Assembly: GCA_016808115.1 (NCBI GenBank)
Contig: JAEQBH010000994.1
Coordinates: 171,663 to 235,662 of the forward strand
Direction of reading: 5' to 3'
DNA length: 64,000 nucleotides
Source of the DNA: Tetrastigma voinierianum
Lineage: Eukaryota > Streptophyta > Magnoliopsida > Vitales > Vitaceae
The position numbers and the translations under genes were made by a program. A model generated the notes under the pieces. The model was not told the origin of the DNA and searched no databases. It saw only the letters and a list, made by a program, of their open reading frames with translations. Shown in pieces: positions 47,501-59,678 of this stretch (position 1 is the stretch's first letter; every line of letters begins with the position of its first letter).

Positions 47501-48515
47501 TTAAGTTGACTTTAGAGACATTTTCTATAGAAATTACATTGCACAAGCCTCCCAATGGTCACACATACTCCCAAGAATACATAAAAATGCAATAAAAGGG
47601 TTAAGATTTTTAGAATTAAAATAATAAAACATAATTTTCATTTTACCTTTTAAAGCTCGTATTAAAAGGTATTAATTATGAAAAATACCTAGACAAACCA
47701 CTTTTCGACACCTCCATCTTAGGACAGTCCCAAATAATCCTAGAAGCACACACAAAAAAATTTCAGAAATTTTGGATAAACCAGTAGGTCCCACTTGCTC
47801 AAAATAGTTTTTTCCTAAAGACTATTTTTAATCAAAAAAGTAAAATAAATAATTTTGTAAATTTTTTCTTAAAAATACCCAAAAAATAGGAAATTAAATT
47901 TTCTTCCACACGCGAGAAGTAGAGTGGACATCTGACGGTCAAACTTTTGGTAGTCAACGCCCATATTGTCATGTCGACTAAAGTTCCACGTTATCATGCC
48001 ACATCACAGAATGACGTCATGAGAACGTCATCGAGTCAACCCATTGACCCGAACCTGTTGACCCGATCAACGTTGCCACGTCATCATGAAATCAACGTCT
48101 AGTTCATTGTTCCTAAACGATTGTTTTTCGCTTTTGAGCACCCATGCACGAGGCGAACTTTGCGAGGCTATATTCGGAGATACAGACATTCGTTTGACAC
48201 TTTGAGGTACCGTTGCGAAGCTTGTGCGATGTAGTTTCATAATATATAAATTACACATTTTATTATCTTGGTTTATGCATCTAAAAAATAGCATAAAGAA
48301 GGCGAAAAATGGCTTGGAACGCAACTAGGGTTTGCGTTTTCTCTCAATCCATACGTCCAAATTGGTTCAAATATGACATGGAAGATCCTCATACATATAA
48401 GAACACATCCATATCATTATTTTTGAAAAAATACACATATTTTTGGATCAAAATGGACCCTAGATAGAGAAAACGTGAACCATCAATTAATAAGCGAATA
48501 AACAGACCTCACACA

Positions 48516-48527
48516 GCTCTGATACCA
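48516..48527 (-). other. Copia 1 primer-binding site
   Basis: GCTCTGATACCA on plus is TGGTATCAGAGC on minus, the exact site for initiator-Met tRNA, one base from the LTR edge (LTR starts TG at 48529). This fixes both orientation and LTR border. Confidence 0.9.
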
Positions 48528-48528
48528 T

Positions 48529-49015
48529 TGTACGATGTGTGCAAGTATTCATACATAACATATAAGACATGTATTATTATATGGAGTCGAGAAGGTCCAC
48601 TAACCTTAATGCGAATAAACCCAGACGGATGCCAATGTCCTGTTATTTATGAGCGCTTTGTGCCGCGTTCATAGTTCTTGCGGTGTAGAAGAGAATAACC
48701 CACGGCGATGCTATCCCCGATCAATCCACGAACCGCGTCCAAGGGAGTAGCGATGGTGATTTCCCGAAGTTCGATGAGAAGTGATCGGAGGAAGAACCGT
48801 ACGTTCTGTTATGTTGGATAATACCCTATATGATAAGGGACTTTTTTATATATGTGGGACTCATCCCATCATAATAGAATTGATAAAGGATTATAGTCCT
48901 ATTTGAATAAGGGACTTATCCCTATCCCATCCAACGGGTATTCAAATAGGAATTAACCTCTCTTACCCATAATGGCGGATATAGATTGGGCCAAAATGAC
49001 CCAAAGAATCTAGCA
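48529..49015 (-). repeat. Copia 1 LTR (5' LTR of the element)
   Basis: TG..CA ends on plus (TGTACGATG ... ATCTAGCA). It is clearly diverged from the partner LTR at 41430-41898, with many substitutions and gaps, indicating an old insertion. Confidence 0.75.
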
Positions 49016-49409
49016 TTGATGATAGTCTAAAATTTTCTCCTTAGACCTTTGACACTTCTCTTTGCAGATAAAAGACTTTCTAACGATGTGATTTTGAATA
49101 AATATTTGATGCCGATTCAGGCGGTAAGGAGGAGAAGATCAGCGAGCAGCAGCGGGCGGTTTTAGTCAAATTGGGAACAATCAGTCAATGAGCTGGGACA
49201 TGTATGTGATGGTTGCCCATTGAGAGTCTTGTTTGAGACATACACTAGGTCTCGGGTTTGAGCCTCAATTTTTACAAAAAGAAAATTTTTGTTAAAATTT
49301 TTTTAATGAGGGCACCTATTCCCATTTGGCTCTGATTGGATCCACCCTTGAATAAGAGGTTATAGACTTAAGTTCTTATGAGAACATAATACTATAACGT
49401 TGTAACACA
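49016..49409. other. Spacer between copia 1 and repeat C copy 2
   Basis: It contains GTCTCGGGTTTGAGCCTCAATTTTT, similar in tone to the junction after repeat B copy 1 (GTTTGAGTTTTTATTGGATCC), so part may belong to the A-B-C unit. No gene seen. Confidence 0.35.
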
Positions 49410-50644
49410 AAGTGAATAAATATATATAAAAAAAAAAATCAACGGGATTATAAGAGGCAAGTGTTGGCATTTGAATGAGGCAAGCTTTTATGTTTGTGTT
49501 ATTTTTCCTTTTTTCAGCATCATGTTTCTGTTGGTCGGGCGTTATTAATAAAAAGAATTAAGTTTCTAATACAATATTGTATTTGACTTTATGATATATC
49601 CATATCCTCTTGTATGAAACTAGTATCATCACATGAAGTACAGATTAGGACTAATAATAAATCTTCAAGAGCCTGAATCTCCTCCAAATTTCATCCTAAT
49701 GAACTTTTGAAAGAGGCTTGAGAGGGAAAAAGGAAGATTGGAATAGGATGAATCTTATCACCTCCCTTTGTCAATTCGGATAACACCAGCCTTATCATCC
49801 TTGATGACATTGGTTTTATATATGTGATAATTAGCTCACTTTTCTTCATATACATGTGGATGATGTTTGTATATAATGCATGTATCCGGTTTTTTTTTTT
49901 TTTGAAATATTTGGTTAAATAACCACAAATAATCTAACATTTTGTAAACTTAACGTGTTTTTTTCTTGAAAAATAATTTTTTTTAGGATAAAAATGCCCT
50001 TGATCATCTTACATATTTATATTTATATTTGATAAGGAAGAGTTATTTTTACAAGAGAACAATGAGAGTATTTTTGTTAAAATGGTGGCAAAAGTTGATG
50101 AAGGATTAGATTTGTGAAATTTAGTTTTCAAAAGGTCTTTTAATCTAATCACCTTTTTTTTTTCTCTCCTTTCTAGTTGAGATTTTACATGTGGGTGTTT
50201 TTTTTCTTAAAGAGAAAAAATAATTTCATTGATTCAAACTAGCAAATACATCGATATAAACATAGAATCAAAATCGCTAAAAGCGATAGAAGATGAAACA
50301 ACATTCAGGTTAATAGTATAATGAATCGGCTAATTAAAGCTTATACATTTGATAGTTGAGCATACACATTTGATATTACTATTATGACTAAAATACCTAT
50401 GACTTAACTTCTGTAATATATTGACGACCATTAATTTGATTTATTGTATTTGATCGAATAAACCTTTCTCGGTATGAATTACTCAAACACAAACGTTGCA
50501 CCATGACGACGAAAAGTTAAAACGTTGTACCGAGAAGACATAACCATTCGTCGTACTAAGACAACGATAACCACACACACAATAAGTCGATAACTAAATT
50601 ACGAAAAAACAAATAAAAACCTAGATATGTGAAATAACCACTTT
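49410..50644 (+). repeat. Interspersed repeat C, copy 2
   Basis: Counterpart of 36480-37690. It stops abruptly after CCACTTT at 50644, where the CACTA terminus begins; copy 1 continues ATCGGTGAAAG at that point. Confidence 0.8.
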
Positions 50645-50929
50645 CACTACAAGAAAAATAACATATAGAGGCATTCTTTTTGTAGGGGTCAACAAAATTC
50701 GTAATTAAAAATACCCCCAGCAACCTTTTCGTCGGGTTATTAATTAATTGCGGCCACTATATAATCTCCTCCTACAGGTGCATGCAAAGGAAAACCGCTA
50801 CTATACGTAGTCTCCCTTTTCGGGATAGCATGCCCTCAATCATTTCCCTCTTTTCTTCCTCTCCTGCAGTGCGCTAATGCTTTCTCACTTTACGCTAGTA
50901 CTTCTGACAAAAATATGGTTTGTCGACGT

Positions 50930-51600
50930 TTGACTTATGTCGTAGTAGGCAAAAAAAATATCACTTTAACTTTATACCCACATTTTTACTAAATGTTGCT
51001 TATATGTTGCCTAGGCCAATGTCACTTTGGTCTATAACATCACAAGAAGAAAATGTCGGTATATGTACCTTGTGACGTATCTTATGACATTTTGGAGTGT
51101 TGTTAAATCTTTTCAATTATGTGTTGTCATACATCGTCGTTACGACATTTTATTACGTCCCTTAACTATACTATTTTGATACTTTCAAGTGTCACCATAT
51201 TAGTTTATTATGATAGAACTTGTGACATGTTTAAGTGTTATTAGAGTCAAGTCATTACGAAATTAATATGTGTCATAATACCTCGCTATAATGACATGTT
51301 TTTGTGTCGCTCCTAGTATAATGGTTCGACACTTCCAAATGACGTTGTATTAGTTTATTATGATATGACTTCTAACATTTTTAAATGTTGTGACATCCAT
51401 TCAGTTACAATATTATTATGTGTCATTGTATACTGTGATGACGACATTTGGTAGTGTCGGCAGACAGCATAATGTTTCGATACATTTAGTTGTCGTCATA
51501 TCAATCTTTACAATGTTACTACTAACGTTTGTAAGTGTTCCTGAAACAACTCCATTACAATAATATGACGTGTCATAATATATAGCCACTCCATTACACA
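50930..51600. repeat. CACTA subterminal repeat array, left
   Basis: Many diverged short motifs with TGTCATAATA, TTGTGACAT, GACATTT and GTCGTAT cores on both strands, with period roughly 50-100 bases. CACTA elements carry such arrays as transposase binding sites. Confidence 0.6.
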
Positions 51601-52019
51601 TATAATTGTCATTTTTATCATTATTATTAATCTCTTTGCCTACATATAAAGTAATTAATATATGTATACCATGCCATATTTATATTAATTGAAATAGAGA
51701 AATCGTCGATGAAATATGCATACCTGTATAAATAAGACATTTAAATTTATCAATAAAAAAAGTTTATATAACGATATAAATTACAAAATAAAACAATGCT
51801 ATGTCATTAAATAATATAAAAAGCATTATCCATATTCTTAATCCAACACATAAGTCAAATATCTAAATAAAATAAAATAAATATTAAACTAAGTAAAGTA
51901 TTTTTTCAAATCGCAACTTCTTCGGTAGTAGCACCATCACGCCTAGTAACAATATCTGTTGACTTCTTGACATGAAGCGGGTTAAAATTGCAACTTGTTG
52001 TACCAAGCTCCCTTGTTGG

Positions 52020-52215
52020 GCTCATTCATAAATCCTTCTAGCTTCTTTCTCAAGCATTTTGGGGGTGATTTTGAGTATTCTCGGACCGACCATTTTATCT
52101 AGACCAAGGACTTTAGAAATTGCATCTTCTTTCAAAGGAACTATAGCCTCATCCGCTTCAGAAGTTTCACCGTTTTCTTCATCGACGGTTAAAAGTTGTT
52201 CAATTTTTTCCTGAA
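52020..52215 (-). pseudogene. En/Spm-type transposase-associated domain scrap
   Basis: The minus strand reads EKIEQLLTVDEENGETSEAD then EDAISKVLGLDKMVGPRILK and ITPKMLEKEARRIYE before a stop. The VLG(x)D(K/R)..GR(V/I) pattern resembles the short conserved domain of plant Ptta/En/Spm proteins (commonly VLGP..GRVRGLG). An acceptor-like TTTTTCAG precedes it. Similarity is modest; it supports the CACTA call. Confidence 0.4.
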
Positions 52216-52697
52216 AAATGAATTCAGTCTAAATACATACAAATATAAACAACGAATTTTAAATTATTCAAATTGACCAAAGAGTGAGAAAAATAAATTA
52301 ACTAAAGTTGCTACGGATTAGAAGATACATACGATCAAAATTACTTATGCTTGTGATACTTCAAAAGATTTTATTCAATTTGGTCGTGTATTTTCTTAAA
52401 CTGTAGTAAACACATTAAAATTAATCATCACTTCAATTCAATTTCAAATAAATAAATAACATTTCCAAAATCAAGATAATTCAAATAAATAAATAAATAA
52501 AATTTTGAATGAAGTTAAAAATTAATACCTCTACTCCGACTCTTCGAGCATATGAATAGTCTCAAGAAGTATATGACATTTTCATATGTGACCTTATGTT
52601 GCTTGGATATCATAAGGCGGAGGACCCCATTCTTGAGAAGTTTCTTGATTTCACTTAGGAAACATAAACATTAAAACATAATACATTGCAAGCTTAC

Positions 52698-54434
52698 CTT
52701 AAACTTTTGGATGGGTCGACCTCTTGATTCAATCCTTCATATCAAGAGTAGATGTCATGATCTGCATAGTACAAGCGTTAGAATTTTACAAAATCAAAGA
52801 TCAAGCCAGTAAGATTAAAATACGAGGGAAAAAACAAACAAAAGCAGAACTTACTTTTCTCGACAGCCAATCCATTGTTTTTAAGGATTTGACAGTAGGT
52901 GACACGATTAGCGATAGTTGAGACAAGAGATACACATCAATCCGCGATTATTTGTAAAATAAAGCGCTAAAGTGTTGATCGATCCACATAAAGAGTTGAA
53001 AAGATATAAAATAAGGTAATGCCATGTATGAAACGAGAGTGCAATTATAAGAAAAAGAGCAAGTCTGACGAGAGATAAGAAGAATAAGAAGATATTTTGT
53101 ATATCCAGGAGAAATATGAAGTGTGCATATACGTAGTCCAATATTGGACCAAGACACAATTTCCAAACAATATGGAATTCTCTAGAATAGAATGCGGGTT
53201 GACGGTAGAAATCCCATGACATAGAAATTCAAATTCTCTGAGTACCTCTGAATCTAACGGATCTCACAAATGCATTGAGGAACTGAAAAAAAAAGTGACT
53301 AAAATGCATGCAAATAAAATACCTTAGCATTAAAAATTGAGATTATACAAAAATAAAGATGTGTAGCTCTTAAATCTAAAGAATATAATCGCATAAGCCC
53401 CATTGAGAATTGTGCAAATGCTTTAGATGGCTAAACATATATCTAGGTGGTAAAGACAAAGATATTCAAGTGGATTAGCATAAAGCGTGAGGGTTCAAAC
53501 CCATTCTGGCTAACACAAAGGAAACACTTTGCTAGTAAGGGAAAACCAAAGCAAGGAAGCGCCTAGATGCTAGAGCCCAGCGGAAAAAATGTTAAATAAA
53601 GGAGGAAAACAAACTTCAATACTAACTATACTAGATAGATATAAATTCAACCAAATGCATAGAGGAGAAGAATCTATCGGTAAGAACTTACTTATATATA
53701 ATTCTATTTACTCAATAGACAACCTGAGGCTAATGAAGAGACTAATTATAAATAACTGCATTCAAAACTACAAATATGGAAAGGCATGAAAAGCGAGGAG
53801 AGTTAATGAAATTAACATTGCTTGTGAGTAAATTATGGATGCGTAGAAGTTAAAGAATACCCATTCCTAGAGGTAAAGAGCTCCGCCTCGTTGTCTTCTT
53901 TGCATGTATATGAACAACACCCTGATAATATAACGGATCAAAAACTCAGGCTATACCCAGTCTAATAACAATATAAATTGGGTAAATTAGGCATATTGGA
54001 GATGCATATAGAATATCAACCACAGGATCCCAAAGCGCCAAGCAGAGGATGAAGCCTACATGGTTTCCCGCAGCAGGTAAAACAAGGAAATTAAAAAAAA
54101 AAAAAAAGGCAAGATCTAGAGCCTCGTCGTATTCTAGTTGAACAAATTCTGATACTGTCACAGCCTAATTGGGGTAATTTGCTTTATCACCGAGGTCAGG
54201 CGTCCTAATTTGAACTTTCAATTTAACTTTTTTTTCACTGCCAGAATCTCATCAATCAAACGGAGCATACGGAGAAAACATAGATAAGCAAGCGAAATTG
54301 AAAAGGCAAGAGAATACATACCTTGGCGAGGTTAAGATAGAAAAACAAGGGCTTCTTGGTGTTGGAGACCTGAATCCGATTCTTCTTATGGTTATCGATG
54401 TGCCTTATTTATTAACTCTCGATATTTCCTCCAT
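52698..54434 (-). pseudogene. Alba-domain (At2g34160-like) gene fragment inside the CACTA element
   Basis: Four exons are visible on the minus strand. Exon 1 (54322-54434): ATG, a frameshifted start, then HKKNRIQVSNTKKPLFFYLN and LAK, followed by GTATGT. Exon 2 (53861-53921): NE(A)EL..GMG with one shift, followed by GTATTC. Exon 3 (about 52855-52919): TIANRVTYCQILKNNGLAVE KK, followed by GTAAGT. Exon 4 (52698-52761): IMTSTLDMKD, a one-base insertion, then ESRGRPIQKFK, followed by GTAAGC. Plant relatives of this small Alba protein bind nucleic acid. The last exon was not found. Shifts in exons 1, 2 and 4 and a lost acceptor before exon 3 make it non-functional. Kept introns show capture from genomic DNA. 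A GC-rich leader (54435-54560) came with it. Confidence 0.85.
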
Positions 54435-54489
54435 AGCTTAAACAAACCCACAAGCCTAACCTAACCCTATTTTAACGAGATGTAGAGAG

Positions 54490-54506
54490 GGGGGAGGGAA
54501 GGGGGC
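54490..54506 (+). other. G-rich tract in the captured leader
   Basis: GGGGGGAGGGAAGGGGG has G-quadruplex potential. It lies upstream of the Alba exon 1 and is C-rich on the transcribed sense. Confidence 0.5.
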
Positions 54507-54560
54507 TAGCCGCCCGAGCTGAGTGAAAGAGATGACGAACGGGTGCACCTTGTACTACGT

Positions 54561-55369
54561 CTTCAGCACATATACCAGCCTCAACCTTTAGTTTTTGTGT
54601 TTTTTTTTAATAAAAAATTATTTACCTGTTGTATACTTGTATTAGAACTTTAGAATAATGATTGATTATTTTTATTTTTTGTTTTGATTTAATTAAAAGA
54701 ATTTTGAAACCTAAATTTCCTAACCCCATCAATTTTTTAGTTGACAAAAATATCTCGGTATTTTTTTAATGAGTTATTTTCTAAGAAAAACATAGAAAAT
54801 GTTAGATTTGTAAATTTTGAATTATTTAATATATTTTAGCAAATATTTTTCTATTATCGAGTAAGAAATATAGTAAATATAGGGTAACCAGCTAACTACT
54901 AATGTAATATTATATTTAAATTTTTTATTAAACATATGACTAAGAAGTAGTAAGAGACTAGATCATTATATTAAAAAATAGAATAGATCAAAATCTTTTT
55001 AAAACGGTAGTTTCATTTAATAATATCATTTTAAAAACATGTTTTTTATTCTTGAAATAAAAAAAAAAAAAAACAAAGAAAGCATTCTTATATTATTTAT
55101 AAAAACAACATTCTTGAATATGTAAAGTGTAAGTAAAAAATTAGGGAAAAATACGTGTACTAATATATGTACATAAGTGATCAAGAAAAGTAAAACATAG
55201 TTGATCTACTTTAGGGGTTGCATAAATAATATATCTCTATTTTTTTATTCTAAAAAATCATAAATTTTTATTATTTATTTAGTCATAAATTGTAATTTAT
55301 TTACTTTTTATCAACTAAGTTGGCAACCGATCACAAAAAATACAAAGATGTTAAAAACGTCCATTATAC
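54561..55369. other. CACTA interior, AT-rich
   Basis: No gene or repeat was recognised here. Confidence 0.4.
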
Positions 55370-55822
55370 TCAATCTAATTGGATAACGAAGATTTTGATA
55401 TTTTTGTTGGATGTGTACAATCAGCCATGATATTTTTAGCAATGTTTGTTAAATTGCCATAAGTAATGTCACTAACATTGTCTCTGTTGCAGTATTTTAT
55501 CGAACTGTCACTATATGCGTCGCAAAGTATAGGTCTCTAGCTATGATTTATAAAATGACATTTAAATGTCGTAATTAATTATTGACATATATACAAGTAT
55601 CGCTACAAACGTTGACACAAATATATCTGTAGCTACATTTTGTTTAATTGTGGGTTATACGTCACAAAACATAGCAATGTTTATTAAATTGTCACAAACA
55701 ATGTCACTAACATTTTTTTCTATTACAACAGTTTGACGAAAAGTCACCGTACACATCGCAACATATAAATGCAGAAGCGGCAGCTTTTATAAAACATCTT
55801 TTAAATGTCGTAACAAATTATA

Positions 55823-55875
<53 letters not shown>

Positions 55876-56120
55876 TACTCAAAACGTTAGGACAAATTAA
55901 TTTTTAACTACAATTTATATAATTGTTGGTTATATGTCTAAACTATAACAATGTTTATTAAAATGTCATAGAAGATGTCGCTAATATTTGCTATATTGCA
56001 ACATTTGTTAAATTATCACAAAAAGTATCACTAAAAGGTTTCTATATTACAACATTTTATGGAATGGTTGCTAAAATGTTGGTATATATAATTTAAGTGA
56101 TGTTTACAAAAAATGTTGTC
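55370..56120. repeat. CACTA subterminal repeat array, right
   Basis: Recurring AATTGTCAC, ATGTCGTAA, CAATGTTTATTAAA and TTGTCACAAA-like motifs, partly the reverse complement of those in the left array. Confidence 0.6.
55828..55871. repeat. (AT)n microsatellite
   Basis: About 22 TA units inside the right subterminal region. Confidence 0.95.
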
Positions 56121-56153
56121 TTAGTAAGGTGGCTATAGACCGTTGTTGTAGTC

Positions 56154-56471
56154 GCCAACCTCACTAGCTCTCTCCTCTCTGCATTTCAATCTATGTTTAC
56201 ATTTTCATAACTTTGAGGTATTTCTTTTTCTTTTCCTCCCCTTACCAGGTTCTTTGCAAGTTTCAAGGATTTGGTTCGTTGATATTTTTTTTTGTTTGGT
56301 ATTTTCCCGCCTCCATGAGTTTTCTAGTGTTCTTCACGTTACGACGAGGAAATGAAAAAGTCTCAAAAGTTTCAGAGGAAATGAAATCGAGTATTGTTTT
56401 CTCTTCATCAACTATCGGTTGAAACCTCTTACTTAGGAATTAGGTTTGGTGAAATGTTTCAATGGTGTCTA
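56154..56471. other. Left flank of copia 2
   Basis: Originally continuous with 63666 onward before the copia insertion. It contains a 69-codon frame (56213-56422) with a hydrophobic start but no family signature. Confidence 0.35.
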
Positions 56472-56855
56472 TGTAGGAATAATCAGCGGAAGCTAGAATC
56501 ATCATGTGATTTAGAATATTCAATTTAATTACTAAACTAATATAACCAATCAGATTGTACCTTGTGAATTTGCCGAGAAGTATGCACACAAGAACCGCAG
56601 ATATTCCAAACTATCCTCGAGAAGATGGAGCAGCGTGTGGGCGCTTGAATCACTAAGAAATGATTTCTTTTTCTCTGACTATTCTTTAAAATTAATTTAG
56701 ATTATTCTTAGGGTTGTATTATCTTTTCTTTGTTATAAGTCTGGCGCAGAATCTTAATATGATTTGGGCCTCCACACCTTAGGGCCCAAGTCAATATCTG
56801 TGAACCATTTAGTGTTTTAAGAAGCAACTTGGATTGTATGTAGCAAAAATCAACA
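56472..56855 (-). repeat. Copia 2 LTR (3' LTR of the element)
   Basis: Its first 100 bases on plus are almost identical to the other LTR; the rest is clearly more diverged. It ends next to the polypurine tract. Confidence 0.93.
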
Positions 56856-57759
56856 ATCTCCCTTGCTATAAAAGCAAGTCAGGGTTCTTTCTTATGGCTT
56901 GTGATATCGTCTTTCACTTAAATTTATCTGGAGTAGTTTGGGGATCTACGATTATCGTATCAAGGCTCCTCGCAATTGACAAGCAATTATCTAATCGGTG
57001 CTATTCCACTAAAAGCCCAAAAATTGAACTTCAGAGATTAATAATATTAAATATTAATATTATTTTCTCCTTTATAAAAAATATCAATAATTAATTGATA
57101 AGATTTTCTATCAATCAATCAATTATTTATTCTCTTGATTTATCGAGTTTCTCTAATGAACAAAAATGCAACGCGTGTTTATAACATCAAAGTATAAAAC
57201 ATATTAGTTAACTGCGCAATTCATGCTCATTTCCATAAAAATCGCAATTAAATAATATACCCAATCATCAAAATATTAATCATTAATGACCTCCTGTGTC
57301 ATCAAAAGACAATAATAAATTCATCTCTATCTATAATCATTCAGTTGGAGAACTAGCCCTTGAAATCTTGCTTGAGATTTATTTCCTTTCTGAAATTTAA
57401 TTTGAAATAAATCTCACTTTAATCTATCAGTAAACATAATTGCACCAATATTATTTTATAATAACCAAGACAAATTATTTCATAAAATATTGGAGTCTAA
57501 ATAAAGCGGTCAACTTCGTTTAATGACCGTGATCTTATTCATTAATTATGAGAACCTATGATCATGTCTTCTATGAACGTATTCATATGATCATATACTA
57601 CGCAATTAATCCAGGACCTTATCGCAAAATGTCGATTGTGCTTGATAATATGAAGAATACCTCATATTGTATTAAAATTAAACTCATAAAATATAATAAC
57701 ACATATGTCTTGTTCTAAAACACACAAATGAACTCCCACTTGCTTTAAAATAAGTTTGG

Positions 57760-58320
57760 TAGACTCTTAACACCCATATAATCTACATGTTTCTCGAAAA
57801 CTCGAACAGGTAGTGTCTTTGTAAATGGGTATGCTAAATTTTCCTCTGATGCTATTTTAGTAACCATTGTATCTCCTCTCACGATGATATCGCGAATCAA
57901 ATGGTACTTTCTCTCTATGTGTTTATGTTTCTTGTGATACCTCGGTTCCTTGGGCGTATTCTGACCCCCACTATTATCCTGATAAAGGGTAATGGGCGAT
58001 CTGCACTTTCGGTATCGCGAGATCCGGAAGGAACTTCTTCATCCATACTACTTTTATTTAGCCGGAAGCGGCCACATGCCTCAACTTTGGTTGTGCGATC
58101 CCGACAAACGCAGAAGGTTGTTTGACACTCCTCGACAAATCGCTCTACCATTTAGTGTAAGCAGCATGCTCAGAAGTAGATTTTCTTGAATCGATATCCC
58201 CTTGGAAATCACAGTGCAATATAACCAATAGTTTCGGACTCCCACTACAAGATATACTAGCATATAATCTCTTGTTCTCCTTAGATATTTGAGAATATGC
58301 TTCACTTTGCAATCAATGTT
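57760..58320 (-). pseudogene. Copia 2 RNase H, broken
   Basis: MKHILKYLRRTRDYMLVY (58250-58305) is the usual start of the copia RNase H region. A tail related to PRYHKKHKHIERKYHLI is split among frames at 57900-57960. The expected acidic residues in between cannot be followed because of frame shifts. Confidence 0.75.
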
Positions 58321-58399
58321 CTTCTCTGGATCGGATTGATCACGGACTAACTATTCCCGCTGCGTGCGAGATATCGCACAGTAACACTTGGCATACATG

Positions 58400-59279
58400 A
58401 GACTACCTACTGCTGAAGCAAAAGGTATCCTACTCATACGTTCTTTTTGCTCAAGAGTTTTTGGTGATTGCTCCTTAGAAAGATGAACTCCATGCCTGAA
58501 GGGTAAAGTTCCCTTCTTAGAATTTTCCATCTTGGTTTATCCCCAGAATTTATCTATATAAAGCTTGAGATAATGCCCGACACCTTGTGCTTAGGTCGTA
58601 GAAGTTTGATTCCAAGAATATAGTTGGCTTCTCCCAAATCTTTCATATCAAATTGCTTTTGCAGCCATCCTTTTACACTTGATAACACCTCTATGTCGTT
58701 TTCGATTAGTAAAATGTCATCTACGTAAAGGACTAAGAAAACTACTTTTGTACCTTGGATCCTTTTGTAAACACAAGGTTCATCAGGACTTTTCTCAAAA
58801 CCGTATAAAGTTATGGCTTGGTCAAACCTAATGTTCCATGTTGGATACTTGCTTTAGTCCATGCGTGGACCTTTGCAACTTACATGCCATGTGTTTCTTG
58901 CCCTCTGGCTATGAACCCTTACGGTTCTTTGCATGTAGATGTCCTCTTCTAAGCGTGTTAAAAATCTTGTTTTGACATCCATCTGCCAAATCTACGTAAT
59001 CTGGGCTTTTGCGGCTACAACTAAAAGAATCCAAATGGATTTAATCATGGCTACTGGCGAAAAGGTTTCTTCATAATCTATCCCCTCTTTTTGGGTATAA
59101 CCTTTTACCACCAATCTAGCTTTGAAGGTTTCTACCTTCCCATATGGTTGTCTTTTTCTCTTGTAGATCCACTTACAGCCTATAGGTTTTACCCCTTTGG
59201 GTGCCTGCAAAGACAGAATGAGGATTAGAAAACATAGACTCCATCTCGGTCCATGGCTTTGAGCACTCTGATACATCAA
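58400..59279 (-). pseudogene. Copia 2 reverse transcriptase, broken
   Basis: The start reads KGVKPIGCKWIYKRKR, KARLVVKGYTQKEGIDYEET and FSPVAMIKSI (58990-59200). Further left the catalytic FLVLYVDDIL is intact (58709-58738). Stops and shifts lie between them (about 58850-58990). Confidence 0.88.
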
Positions 59280-59678
59280 TATCCTCAGTGCTGCTTTGTA
59301 ACTTCACGGGATCCTCGCCGCTATCAATGGTTATGGCTTGAACACAATTCGCTGACAAGAGATATCTCTTAATGGCTTACGTTTAGTTTCTCCGCTCTGC
59401 GAAGCTCCATTGGTTGTTGTGGTTCTACAGGAAGATCCTCTTGATCATTTTGAATCTTGTTGTTCTACTATTGGTTCCACTTGTGCTTGTTCACCTTCGA
59501 GTATATTTTCATTTTCCCTACAATGGAACCATGCCCAGGAAACAATGGCGCAAATGGAATCCCCGAGTCGGAGTGGTTTTAGGCGATTCTTGGTGAGTCA
59601 AAGCTCCTCAAGAATTACCTTACTCTTGGAGCTTGAAATTGTTTACATGGTCTTCCTTTAAGAATTTTGTAGTGCTCA

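Larger units (their letters stand above)
41430..49015 (-). mobile_element. Ty1/copia element 1 (7.6 kb), coding-dead
   Basis: Two related LTRs (41430-41898 and 48529-49015) bracket a minus-strand internal region. From right to left it holds a primer site, gag, protease, integrase, reverse transcriptase and RNase H, which is the copia order. All pol pieces are frameshifted or stopped. The flanking 5-mers (TTATT left, TTGAT right) do not match, so either the target duplication has mutated or the ends are a few bases off. It sits between the B and C parts of the A-B-C repeat and so interrupted that repeat, together with some flanking sequence. Confidence 0.8.
50645..56153. mobile_element. CACTA (En/Spm-type) element carrying an Alba gene fragment
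   Basis: The left end CACTACAAGAAAAATAACA is the standard plant CACTA terminus and cuts repeat C exactly. The right end (about 56153), read on minus, begins ACTACAACAACGGTCTATAG with a later CATTTTTTGTA block, a damaged match to the left CACTACAA..ATATAGAGGCATT(C)TTTTTGTA. Both flanks hold subterminal arrays of short GTCAT/TGTCGTAAC-type repeats (50930-51600 and 55370-56120), typical of CACTA elements. The expected 3-bp target duplication was not confirmed (TTT left, GCC right), so the right border is approximate. No intact transposase was found; an En/Spm-type domain scrap is present, so the element is non-autonomous. Confidence 0.65.

Noticed and set aside
53440..53530. tRNA-like stretch (GGGTTCAAACCCATTC)
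   Set aside because: No cloverleaf could be folded around the T-arm-like motif.
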